DNA of 51,373 nt from an uncultured Polaribacter sp. (lineage in GTDB: Bacteria; Bacteroidota; Bacteroidia; Flavobacteriales; Flavobacteriaceae), in contig CAJWTV010000008.1 in NCBI GenBank assembly GCA_913047375.1, forward strand, positions 1 through 51,373. Reading direction: 5' to 3'. Shown in pieces: positions 30,517-37,552 of the stretch. A program made the translations under genes and the position numbers. The notes beneath the pieces are model-generated. The model made no database searches. It saw only the letters and a list, made by a program, of their open reading frames with translations, and was not told where the DNA came from. The first letter of the stretch is position 1. The number at the start of each line of letters is the position of its first letter.

Positions 30517-32007
30517 ATGAATAAAATTTTTAAATTTGGTTTACTTTCAGCAGTAGCATTAATTAGCTTTAGTTGTGAGAAGGATTTCTTAGAAGATCCG
30601 GCCCTAACGAATACGAATACTCTAACTTCAGCTCAGTTTGAACAAGCAGCTGCGTTAGATCCAGAAGTAACTGGAGCATTAATGTCAGGTGTATATGCAC
30701 TTACATTTACATCTGGTACCGGTGGTACAGGTGGTCATGATGATTTTGGTTTAAAAGCTTATGATATTTTTTCTGATATGCTTTCAGGAGATGTTGCTTT
30801 AAGTCAAAGTGTATATGGATGGTACAGAGCTTCTATTACAGAATTTGGTGCACCTCAAGATTTTACTTTTGGTGACAACAGACAAGTTTGGAGATACTAC
30901 TACAGAATCGTAAGAGGATGTAATGAAGTTATCGACGGATTAGGTGGAATGGACGCAACTCCAGAAAACGCTGCTAACAAAGCAATTATGGGTCAAGCGA
31001 AAGCATTAAGAGCTCATTCTTACTTCTTTTTAACTCAATTTTACCAAAAAGAATATGCTTCTGATGAGCCAATCTTACCAATCTACAGAACAGCAGTAGA
31101 TCGTAATGGTCCTAAAGTTTCAGCTAAAGAGATCTATGACCTAATGGAAAGAGATTTAACTGATGCAATTTCTTTATTAGAAGGATTTCAAAGAGATAAT
31201 AAAACTCAGATTAACCAAGATGTAGCTAGAGCATTATACGCTTATGTATTAGGAGCTAGAGGTACAGATTATGGAAAAGCTTACGAAATGGCAGTTGCTG
31301 CAATTTCTAACTATTCTGTAATGGCTGGTGCTGAAATCACTGGTGGATTTAACAACCTTGCTACTCCAGGATGGATGTGGGGAGTTGACTTAAACAATGA
31401 AACTGGTAATGGATTAGTTTCTTGGTGGGGTCAAATGGATTACTATAGTTATAGTTACCCAGCATATGGAGATTTAAAAGCTATTGATGCTTCTTTATTT
31501 GATGCGATACCTTCAAATGATGCAAGAAAGAGTCAATTTTTAAATAACACAAATTTTGCACAACACTTAATGCCTTTATTTAAGTTTTATGATTCAGATA
31601 GAGTACATACTGGTACATCTACTATCGTAAAAGCGGATTACGTATACATGAGAGTTGCAGAAATGCACTTAATGGCTGCTGAAATGGCTGCTTTTAGTGG
31701 AAATGATGGTGCTGCAAGAGTTCACCTTACTAACTTAGTAAGTACAAGAGTTCCAGATGCATCATACATTGGTGGTTTATCAGGTCAAGCACTTAAAGAT
31801 GAAATCTATTTACAAACAAGAATAGAATTATGGGGAGAAGGAAGAAGTTACTTAGCTATGAAACGTAACCAAGCTACTTCTACAAGAGGATCAAACCACC
31901 TATCTTTTGTTGGTGAGCCAATTCCTTATAATGATGAAAGAATGACATTTGAAATTCCAGAAGGTGAAATTCAATTTAATCCTTTTATTAGCACACAAAA
32001 TCAATAA
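30517..32007 (+). CDS. SusD/RagB-family surface lipoprotein (pair 2)
   Basis: The 496-residue lipoprotein has a signal peptide ending in SFSC (Cys20), followed by EKDFLEDP, an acidic stretch like flavobacterial surface-export signals. Canonical SusD features follow: the TPR-like helix AIMGQAKALRAHSYFFLTQF, EIYDLMERDLTDAISLLEGF, VYMRVAEMHLMAAEMAA and the C-terminal IELWGEGRSYLAMKR. It should cap the SusC pore and bind the ligand. A strong hairpin follows its stop, ahead of the third gene. Confidence 0.95.
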   Translation: MNKIFKFGLLSAVALISFSCEKDFLEDPALTNTNTLTSAQFEQAAALDPEVTGALMSGVYALTFTSGTGGTGGHDDFGLKAYDIFSDMLSGDVALSQSVYGWYRASITEFGAPQDFTFGDNRQVWRYYYRIVRGCNEVIDGLGGMDATPENAANKAIMGQAKALRAHSYFFLTQFYQKEYASDEPILPIYRTAVDRNGPKVSAKEIYDLMERDLTDAISLLEGFQRDNKTQINQDVARALYAYVLGARGTDYGKAYEMAVAAISNYSVMAGAEITGGFNNLATPGWMWGVDLNNETGNGLVSWWGQMDYYSYSYPAYGDLKAIDASLFDAIPSNDARKSQFLNNTNFAQHLMPLFKFYDSDRVHTGTSTIVKADYVYMRVAEMHLMAAEMAAFSGNDGAARVHLTNLVSTRVPDASYIGGLSGQALKDEIYLQTRIELWGEGRSYLAMKRNQATSTRGSNHLSFVGEPIPYNDERMTFEIPEGEIQFNPFISTQNQ

Positions 32008-32012
32008 TAACA

Positions 32013-32049
32013 AATTGGCTATCACTTATCAAATAAGTGGTAGCTAATT
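32013..32049 (+). promoter_or_regulatory. Long hairpin between susD 2 and the lipoprotein gene
   Basis: AATTGGCTATCACTTAT and ATAAGTGGTAGCTAATT form a 17-bp stem (two G-U pairs as RNA) with a 3-base loop. It starts 5 bases after the susD stop. Only short T tracts follow, so full termination is doubtful. It may stabilise the 3' end of susCD mRNA or lower expression of the next gene. Confidence 0.6.
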
Positions 32050-32064
32050 AACAAATTTTAAAAC

Positions 32065-32808
32065 ATGAAAAACTTAAGAATTCTTTTATACATGTTTGTA
32101 GCTGTTTTCACTTTAAACAGTTGTACAGACGAAGTAGATCCTCAGGATACTCCTTACATCACATTCGCAGAATCGAGTATGGATGTAACGTTTGACCAAG
32201 GTGGATCATCAACTCAAAGTGTTGTAATTTATGCAGCAAACATTACAGATCAAGACAGAACTGTTGGTATACAAGTAAATGGTGCTTCTACTGATGTAGA
32301 TCCAGCAGCTTATGTAGTTCCTACAACTGTTACGATTCCTGCAGGATCAAATGAAGCTATGTTAGATATTAATTTAACAGATGTTAATATGTCTCCTTTC
32401 GCGGTTCAAACTTTAGTTGTGTCTATCGTTGCTGATCCAATGATTTATACAGGTGGTGATTTAACAATTAGTGTTGGATTAAACTGTCCTAACAACGGAG
32501 TAAAAGTAAAAATGGTTTTAGGCTTTGATAGCTGGCCAGAAGAAGTTTACTGGAGGTTAATTGATTTAGATGCAGGTGTAATTGTTTTAGCTAGTAACCC
32601 TACTCCAGCTTATGGAGCTTATGCAGGGTTGGCTAATACTTCAATTACAATTCAAGAATGTGTAAATTCTGGTAATTACCAATTACAAATATTTGATGGA
32701 TACGGTGATGGTGGTACTTCTTATGTAGTATCAGCTGATGGTGTTCAAATTGCAAATGTTAGTGCTAGTTCATATGGTGGTAGTACATCTGTAGACTTTA
32801 CTCTATAA
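32065..32808 (+). CDS. Probable surface lipoprotein of the SusCD pair 2 operon
   Basis: The 247-residue protein has a lipoprotein signal peptide ending TLNSC (Cys20) followed by TDEVDPQD, an acidic surface-export-like stretch. Residues from about 25 to 140 are a beta-rich domain (TPYITFAESSMDVTFDQGG) resembling the immunoglobulin-like sandwiches of other SusCD-linked lipoproteins. The C-terminal 100 residues contain WPEEVYWRLIDL, two Cys and FDGYGDGGTSYVV, a pattern seen in secreted proteins with a DxYGDG motif that may bind calcium. It is probably a surface ligand-binding accessory of the SusCD complex. The ligand is unknown. It ends just before a strong terminator. Confidence 0.8.
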   Translation: MKNLRILLYMFVAVFTLNSCTDEVDPQDTPYITFAESSMDVTFDQGGSSTQSVVIYAANITDQDRTVGIQVNGASTDVDPAAYVVPTTVTIPAGSNEAMLDINLTDVNMSPFAVQTLVVSIVADPMIYTGGDLTISVGLNCPNNGVKVKMVLGFDSWPEEVYWRLIDLDAGVIVLASNPTPAYGAYAGLANTSITIQECVNSGNYQLQIFDGYGDGGTSYVVSADGVQIANVSASSYGGSTSVDFTL

Positions 32809-32827
32809 AGAACAAACAATACAAATT

Positions 32828-32862
32828 AAAAAAACCATCTCTTTACAGAGATGGTTTTTTTT
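32828..32862 (+). terminator. Terminator after SusCD pair 2 operon
   Basis: The stem ACCATCTCT / AGAGATGGT (loop TTAC) is flanked by A and T runs, which extend it to 15 bp and supply eight T residues downstream. The flanking A run could let it work on both strands. Confidence 0.92.
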
Positions 32863-32877
32863 GCACAATAATTAATA

Positions 32878-32885
32878 TATCTTTG
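32878..32885 (+). promoter_or_regulatory. Putative rlmB promoter, -7 box TATCTTTG
   Basis: TATCTTTG matches TAnnTTTG exactly and ends 4 bases before the rlmB ATG. At the usual distance transcription would begin at or within a base or two of the A of ATG, giving a leaderless or nearly leaderless mRNA. No -33 TTG at standard spacing. Confidence 0.45.
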
Positions 32886-32889
32886 AAGC

Positions 32890-33633
32890 ATGACAACAGA
32901 AACAACAAATATATTTGGTATTAGATCTATAATCGAAGCGATAAATAGTGGTTCTACAATGAATAAAGTATACCTACAAAAAGGATTAAGAGGTAGTTTA
33001 TTTTTAGAATTAAATGACCTCATTAAAAAGAAAAGTATCACTACTAGTATTGTTCCTGTAGAAAAATTGGATAGATTATCTAAATATAGTAATCATCAAG
33101 GAGCAGTGGCTCAAATTTCTCCTGTAGAGTTTCATGAATTAGAACCTTTAATTGATAAAGTAATTGAAAGTAAAGAAACACCTATTTTTTTATTGTTAGA
33201 TCAACTCTCTGATGTTAGGAATTTTGGAGCAATATTACGAACAGCCGAATGTACTGGTGTAGATGCTGTGATTGTTCAAAAAAACGGAAGTGCTCCAGTA
33301 AATGCTGAGACTATAAAAACATCTGCAGGTGCAGCCTTTAAAATACCAATCTGTAAAGTAGATCATATCAAAGATGCCATTTATCTTCTTCAAGCATCAG
33401 GAATAAAAACGGTAGCTGCTACTGAAAAGACAGAAAAATCAGTTTTTGATGTCGACTTTAAACAATCTATTGCTATCATTATGGGTTCAGAACATAGAGG
33501 AGTAAATCCTTCTATATTAAAAATGGTAGATTATAAAGCAAAGTTGCCACTTTTGGGAGAAATTGAATCTCTTAACGTATCTGTAGCCTGTGGTGCATTC
33601 TTATATGAGGCATTAAGACAAAGAATAGATTAA
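32890..33633 (+). CDS. rlmB: 23S rRNA (guanosine-2'-O-)-methyltransferase RlmB
   Basis: The 247-residue SPOUT enzyme of the TrmH/RlmB family methylates the ribose of a P-loop guanosine of 23S rRNA (G2251 in E. coli). The N-terminal substrate-binding domain (NIFGIRSIIEAINSG) is followed by the knotted catalytic domain: motif 1 LDQLSDVRNFGAILRTAECT, motif 2 IIMGSEHRGV and motif 3 IESLNVSVACGAFLYE. Its stop overlaps the stop of the convergent rhomboid gene by 4 bases. Confidence 0.95.
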   Translation: MTTETTNIFGIRSIIEAINSGSTMNKVYLQKGLRGSLFLELNDLIKKKSITTSIVPVEKLDRLSKYSNHQGAVAQISPVEFHELEPLIDKVIESKETPIFLLLDQLSDVRNFGAILRTAECTGVDAVIVQKNGSAPVNAETIKTSAGAAFKIPICKVDHIKDAIYLLQASGIKTVAATEKTEKSVFDVDFKQSIAIIMGSEHRGVNPSILKMVDYKAKLPLLGEIESLNVSVACGAFLYEALRQRID

Positions 33634-34298
33634 TCCTTTTGATTTACTTCATCTAAATTTGGTGGAGAAAAGTTTCCATTTTCATCAAATAATAAATCAA
33701 ACTCCGTTTGTTCAAAATAAGGCTTTGTTTTTACAATCCCTTTATTTCTAAAAAGAATTGATAATAATAACCCAGCTATAAAACCAGATAAATGTCCTTC
33801 CCATGACATCCCCTCCTCTATTGGTAGCACATACCAAATTAACCCCCCATAAAGAAATATGATAGTAAGTGATAGAGCTACTAATCTAAAATATTTTTTA
33901 AATACACCGCTAAAAAAAATAAAACTAAAAAGTAAATAAACAATTCCACTAGCACCAATATGATAAGAATCTCTAGCCATGATCCAAGTAAAAAGCCCAG
34001 TTAAAAAACCACCAATAAATAAAACTCTTAGAGCTGATTCTTTATAGAACATCATTAGGCATGATAGGAGGACAAATAAAGGGATTGAATTATTAAATAG
34101 ATGAATTGTGTCACTATGTATAAAATGTGCTAAGAAAACACCTCTAAAGCCAATTAAATCTCTTGGTAAAACTCCAAACTTATTAAAATTATATCCAAAG
34201 TAAATTTCTATAAAATATATAAACCATATAATGAGAATATATAATATCGGAATCGTAAAGTTAGATTTTGAGAATTTTATGTAATCGTCTTGTTTCAT
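33630..34298 (-). CDS. Rhomboid family intramembrane serine protease
   Basis: From the Met at 34298 (MKQDDYIKFSKSNFT) the protein has 222 residues. An upstream start at 34343 would add 15 hydrophobic residues not expected before the charged N-terminus. About six membrane segments are visible. The catalytic Ser lies in IGASGIVY and the His in WEGHLSGFIAG, with FLAHFIHSDTIHLFNN as the conserved loop-1/helix-2 region. A soluble C-terminal tail of about 40 residues follows. Rhomboids cleave membrane proteins inside the bilayer. The substrate is unknown. Confidence 0.92.
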   Translation of the reverse strand: MKQDDYIKFSKSNFTIPILYILIIWFIYFIEIYFGYNFNKFGVLPRDLIGFRGVFLAHFIHSDTIHLFNNSIPLFVLLSCLMMFYKESALRVLFIGGFLTGLFTWIMARDSYHIGASGIVYLLFSFIFFSGVFKKYFRLVALSLTIIFLYGGLIWYVLPIEEGMSWEGHLSGFIAGLLLSILFRNKGIVKTKPYFEQTEFDLLFDENGNFSPPNLDEVNQKD

Positions 34299-34363
34299 CG
34301 ATATAAAAATAAACAAAAATCTAACCAAAATAGATTCATACAAAATCTGTCAGAAAACTTTGC

Positions 34364-34371
34364 TATTTTTA
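34364..34371 (+). promoter_or_regulatory. Putative rarA promoter, -7 box TATTTTTA
   Basis: TATTTTTA differs from TAnnTTTG only in the last base and ends 4 bases before the rarA ATG, the same geometry as at rlmB. It predicts a leaderless or near-leaderless mRNA. Confidence 0.35.
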
Positions 34372-34375
34372 CAAT

Positions 34376-35647
34376 ATGAATGAACCTTTGGCAGAAAGAA
34401 TACGACCACAATTTCTTGAAGACTATATTAGTCAACAGCATCTAGTTGGTGAAAATGGTATTTTGACAAATCACATCAAACAAGGTATAATTCCGTCATT
34501 AATTCTTTGGGGACCTCCAGGCATCGGAAAAACAACCTTAGCAAATATAATAGCTAAAACTTCTCAAAGACCTTTTTATACTTTAAGTGCAATTAGTTCT
34601 GGGGTAAAAGACGTTAGAGAGGTGATAGAAAAAGCAAAAAAAAGCGGTGGTTTGTTTACAGCAAAAAATCCTATTTTGTTTATAGATGAGATACATCGGT
34701 TTAGCAAATCACAGCAAGATTCATTATTAGGGGCTGTAGAAAGAGGTTGGGTTACACTAATTGGCGCTACTACAGAAAACCCAAGTTTTGAGGTAATACC
34801 TGCCCTACTATCACGCTGTCAAGTATATGTATTAAATTCATTTGATAAAAATGACATGGTAAATTTATTAAAAAGAGCTATAGAAAAGGATGAGTTTATA
34901 TCTAAGAAAGAGATTAAATTAAAAGAAACAGATGCGCTTCTACAAGTTTCTGGTGGAGATGCAAGAAAGTTGTTGAATATTTTTGAATTAATAATAGGCA
35001 CCGATGATAAGATTGAAATTACTAATGAACTAGTATTATCTAAAATTCAAAAAAATACGGCTCGATATGATAAAACTGGTGAACAGCATTACGATATAGT
35101 TTCAGCATTTATAAAATCAATACGAGGAAGTGATCCTAACGCAGCTGTATATTATTTAGCAAGAATGATTGAAGGCGGTGAAGACGTGAAATTTATAGCA
35201 AGAAGAATGCTTATTTTGGCATCAGAGGATATTGGTAACGCCAATCCAACAGCATTTATATTGGCAAATAATACATTTCAAGCAGTCAGTGTAATAGGAA
35301 ATCCTGAGTCAAGGATTATTTTGAGTCAATGTGCAATCTATTTGGCAAACTCTGCCAAAAGCAATGCATCATATTTGGCTATTAATGAAGCGCAAAGTTT
35401 AGTTAAAAATACTGGAGATTTGTCGGTACCTCTTCATTTAAGAAATGCACCAACTAAATTAATGAAAGAATTAGATTATGGAAAGAATTACCAATACTCT
35501 CATGATCACCAAGATAATTTTGTAGGTCAAGAATTTTTACCTGAAAAAATTTCAGGTAAAAAATTATATGAACCAGGAAATAATCCTCGAGAAAATCAAT
35601 TTAGAGAGGTTTTAAAGAAAAGATGGAAGAGTAAATACAAATATTAA
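34376..35647 (+). CDS. rarA: Replication-associated recombination protein RarA (AAA+ ATPase)
   Basis: The 423-residue protein starts with MNEPLAERIRPQFLEDYISQ, the RarA/MgsA signature. Walker A is GPPGIGKTT, Walker B LFIDEIHRF, sensor 1 LIGATTENPSFEV, then ALLSRCQVY with the arginine finger. The C-terminal tetramerisation domain includes IRGSDPNAAVYYLARMIEGG and ASEDIGNANPTA. RarA acts at stalled replication forks. It converges on the HAD gene with a 9-base gap. Confidence 0.95.
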   Translation: MNEPLAERIRPQFLEDYISQQHLVGENGILTNHIKQGIIPSLILWGPPGIGKTTLANIIAKTSQRPFYTLSAISSGVKDVREVIEKAKKSGGLFTAKNPILFIDEIHRFSKSQQDSLLGAVERGWVTLIGATTENPSFEVIPALLSRCQVYVLNSFDKNDMVNLLKRAIEKDEFISKKEIKLKETDALLQVSGGDARKLLNIFELIIGTDDKIEITNELVLSKIQKNTARYDKTGEQHYDIVSAFIKSIRGSDPNAAVYYLARMIEGGEDVKFIARRMLILASEDIGNANPTAFILANNTFQAVSVIGNPESRIILSQCAIYLANSAKSNASYLAINEAQSLVKNTGDLSVPLHLRNAPTKLMKELDYGKNYQYSHDHQDNFVGQEFLPEKISGKKLYEPGNNPRENQFREVLKKRWKSKYKY

Positions 35648-35656
35648 TATCAACAA

Positions 35657-36340
35657 TTATAGATATTTTTTTAAATCTGAAAGTGAGTTAACTGTATCAA
35701 AAAGTGTATTAATATCCCCAGTATTTTCAAAATCACAATGAATCGCTTTTAAACCAAAATTTAAGGCACCTTCTATATCTGCTTCAATACTATCGCCAAT
35801 CATAATAGAATTCTCTTTTGATGCATTAGCGATATTTAAAGCGTATTCAAAAACTCTTGGATTTGGTTTTTTAACACCTACAGATTCGGAAGTAATTACT
35901 TGATTGAAATAATGATCAATATTAGAGCTTTTCATTTTTCTCGACTGAACCTCTTCAAAACCATTTGTAATAATATGAAGTTGATATTTTTCTTTCAAAT
36001 AATCTAAAATATCAAATGTACCTTCAAAAAGATGATTGAAATTTGGCATAATTTCAATGTATTTTATCGCTAAAACATTAATTAAATCGTCTGAAGCATC
36101 ATAATTAACAACATCAAAAGCTTCTTTTAATCTTTGATACCTTAAATTCTCTTTACTTATTTTTTCCTCCCTATACAAACGCCAAAATTTTAAATTAATA
36201 GGTTTGTAAACTGCTAAAAAAGAGGATACTTCAAGATCGATACTATAGTCTTTAAATAATTTATGAAAAGTTAAATCAGAATTTTTTTCAAAATCCCATA
36301 AGGTATGATCTAGGTCAAAAAAAACATGTTCTATTTTCAT
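35657..36340 (-). CDS. YjjG-like HAD-superfamily nucleotidase
   Basis: The 227-residue protein has all HAD motifs: motif I FFDLDHTLWD (nucleophile Asp and acid Asp), motif II IITNG, motif III Lys in VGVKKPNP and motif IV IMIGDSIEADI. The helical cap follows motif I (EKNSDLTFHKLFKDY). The DHTLWDFEKN pattern is that of YjjG, a 5'-nucleotidase for pyrimidine and non-canonical nucleotides. The exact substrate cannot be read from the sequence. Confidence 0.9.
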   Translation of the reverse strand: MKIEHVFFDLDHTLWDFEKNSDLTFHKLFKDYSIDLEVSSFLAVYKPINLKFWRLYREEKISKENLRYQRLKEAFDVVNYDASDDLINVLAIKYIEIMPNFNHLFEGTFDILDYLKEKYQLHIITNGFEEVQSRKMKSSNIDHYFNQVITSESVGVKKPNPRVFEYALNIANASKENSIMIGDSIEADIEGALNFGLKAIHCDFENTGDINTLFDTVNSLSDLKKYL

Positions 36341-36344
36341 TTGC

Positions 36345-36352
36345 TAAAAATA
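36345..36352 (-). promoter_or_regulatory. Putative promoter of the HAD gene, -7 box TATTTTTA
   Basis: TATTTTTA on the minus strand is followed by GCAA and then the ATG, again a 4-base spacing. It is the third such case in the window. Confidence 0.35.
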
Positions 36353-36385
36353 TAAATTATAAAATAAAACTAGTCTATTACTCGT

Positions 36386-36393
36386 TATATTTG
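36386..36393 (+). promoter_or_regulatory. Putative promoter of the GT4-flippase operon, -7 box TATATTTG
   Basis: TATATTTG matches TAnnTTTG exactly and would start transcription about 23 bases before the TTG start codon of the glycosyltransferase gene. No -33 TTG at standard spacing. Confidence 0.5.
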
Positions 36394-36420
36394 TGGAACA
36401 AATTTTAACTATATAGTTTT

Positions 36421-37548
36421 TTGAATAATAAACTTCATATTTTATTTTTATGCGGATGGTATCCTTCGCGAGTATTACCTAATAACGGTGATTTTATTCA
36501 AAGACATGCTAAAGCAGTTTCTAGCTTAAACAAAATTAGTGTCCTCCATATAATTTCTGATGAAAATTGTATTAAGGAAATTGAAATAGTCTCTGAAGTT
36601 ATTGATGGAATACAAACACATATTGGATACATTAAAAAAACAAATAATCCAATTCTAAAAATATACCTTTATTATAAAGCTTTTAAATTAATGCTCCTAA
36701 AAATTGGTTTAATTGATGTAATACATTTAAATACATTATACCCGTTTGGATTACTAGCATTGCATCAAAAAATAATAAAAAAAATACCTTTTATTATTTC
36801 TGAACATTGGACAGGGTATCACCAACCACAAGCAAGTACTTTATCCTTTTGGAGGAAATTAATATCTAAAATTATAGTTCGAAAGGCTGCTTTTGTTTGC
36901 CCAGTATCAAATGATTTAAAAAACTCTTTAGAACAAATATCCTATAAAGGAAATTATAAACCAATACCGAATGTGGTAGATACAAGTATTTTTAATCCTG
37001 AAAAAATAGAGAATTCTGTTTTCACTATAATTCACGCCTCAAACTTAGTAAACGAGCATAAAAATATAGAAGGGATACTTCAGGTTATAGCAAAACTTCA
37101 AGAAAAAATAAATCCTTTTGTTTTTAAATTGATAGGAAAAGATGCTCACAAGTATGAAACATTAGCAAAGGAACTAAAGATTAATTCTAATTCAATTATT
37201 TTTAAAAATCATATTTCACACCAAGAAGTTGCTAAAGAATTAAATAAAAGTAATTTATTCATCCTATTCAGTAACTACGAAAACTTACCCTGTGTGATTC
37301 TAGAGGCTTTTTCTACTGGAACCCCAGTTATATCAACAGATGTGGGTGGAATTAGAGAATATTTTCCAGAAGATTTTGGATATTTAATAAATAAAGGAAA
37401 TCAAGAAGAATTATTGGATAATATTATAAAAATTCAAAATAATTTTATTGTTAACAAACAAAAAATGCATTCCTATGTAAAACAGCATTTTTCTGAAAAA
37501 GTAATTGCACTAGAATTTAATAAATTATATAAATTTTCTTTAAAATAA
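36421..37548 (+). CDS. Glycosyltransferase family 4 protein
   Basis: The 375-residue protein starts at a TTG codon (MNNKLHILFLCGWYPSRVLP); no ATG or GTG is near. It has a GT-B fold: an N-terminal domain with NGDFIQRHAKA, VIHLNTLYPFG and ISEHWTGYH, and a C-terminal domain with the donor-binding block SNYENLPCVILEAFSTGTPV followed by ISTDVGGIREYF. The E(x7)E pattern of retaining GT4 enzymes is visible. It would add a sugar to a lipid-linked or surface glycan in the cytosol. It is 4 bases upstream of the flippase reading frame, so the two are coupled. Confidence 0.92.
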   Translation: MNNKLHILFLCGWYPSRVLPNNGDFIQRHAKAVSSLNKISVLHIISDENCIKEIEIVSEVIDGIQTHIGYIKKTNNPILKIYLYYKAFKLMLLKIGLIDVIHLNTLYPFGLLALHQKIIKKIPFIISEHWTGYHQPQASTLSFWRKLISKIIVRKAAFVCPVSNDLKNSLEQISYKGNYKPIPNVVDTSIFNPEKIENSVFTIIHASNLVNEHKNIEGILQVIAKLQEKINPFVFKLIGKDAHKYETLAKELKINSNSIIFKNHISHQEVAKELNKSNLFILFSNYENLPCVILEAFSTGTPVISTDVGGIREYFPEDFGYLINKGNQEELLDNIIKIQNNFIVNKQKMHSYVKQHFSEKVIALEFNKLYKFSLK

Positions 37549-37552
37549 AAAT

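Noticed and set aside
22276-32808. A polysaccharide utilisation locus
   Set aside because: No carbohydrate-active enzyme, sulfatase or PUL regulator is present, so SusCD genes alone do not justify the call.
34299-34343. Longer start for the rhomboid protease
   Set aside because: The added hydrophobic residues precede a normal charged N-terminus (MKQDDYIKF), which is unlikely for this family.
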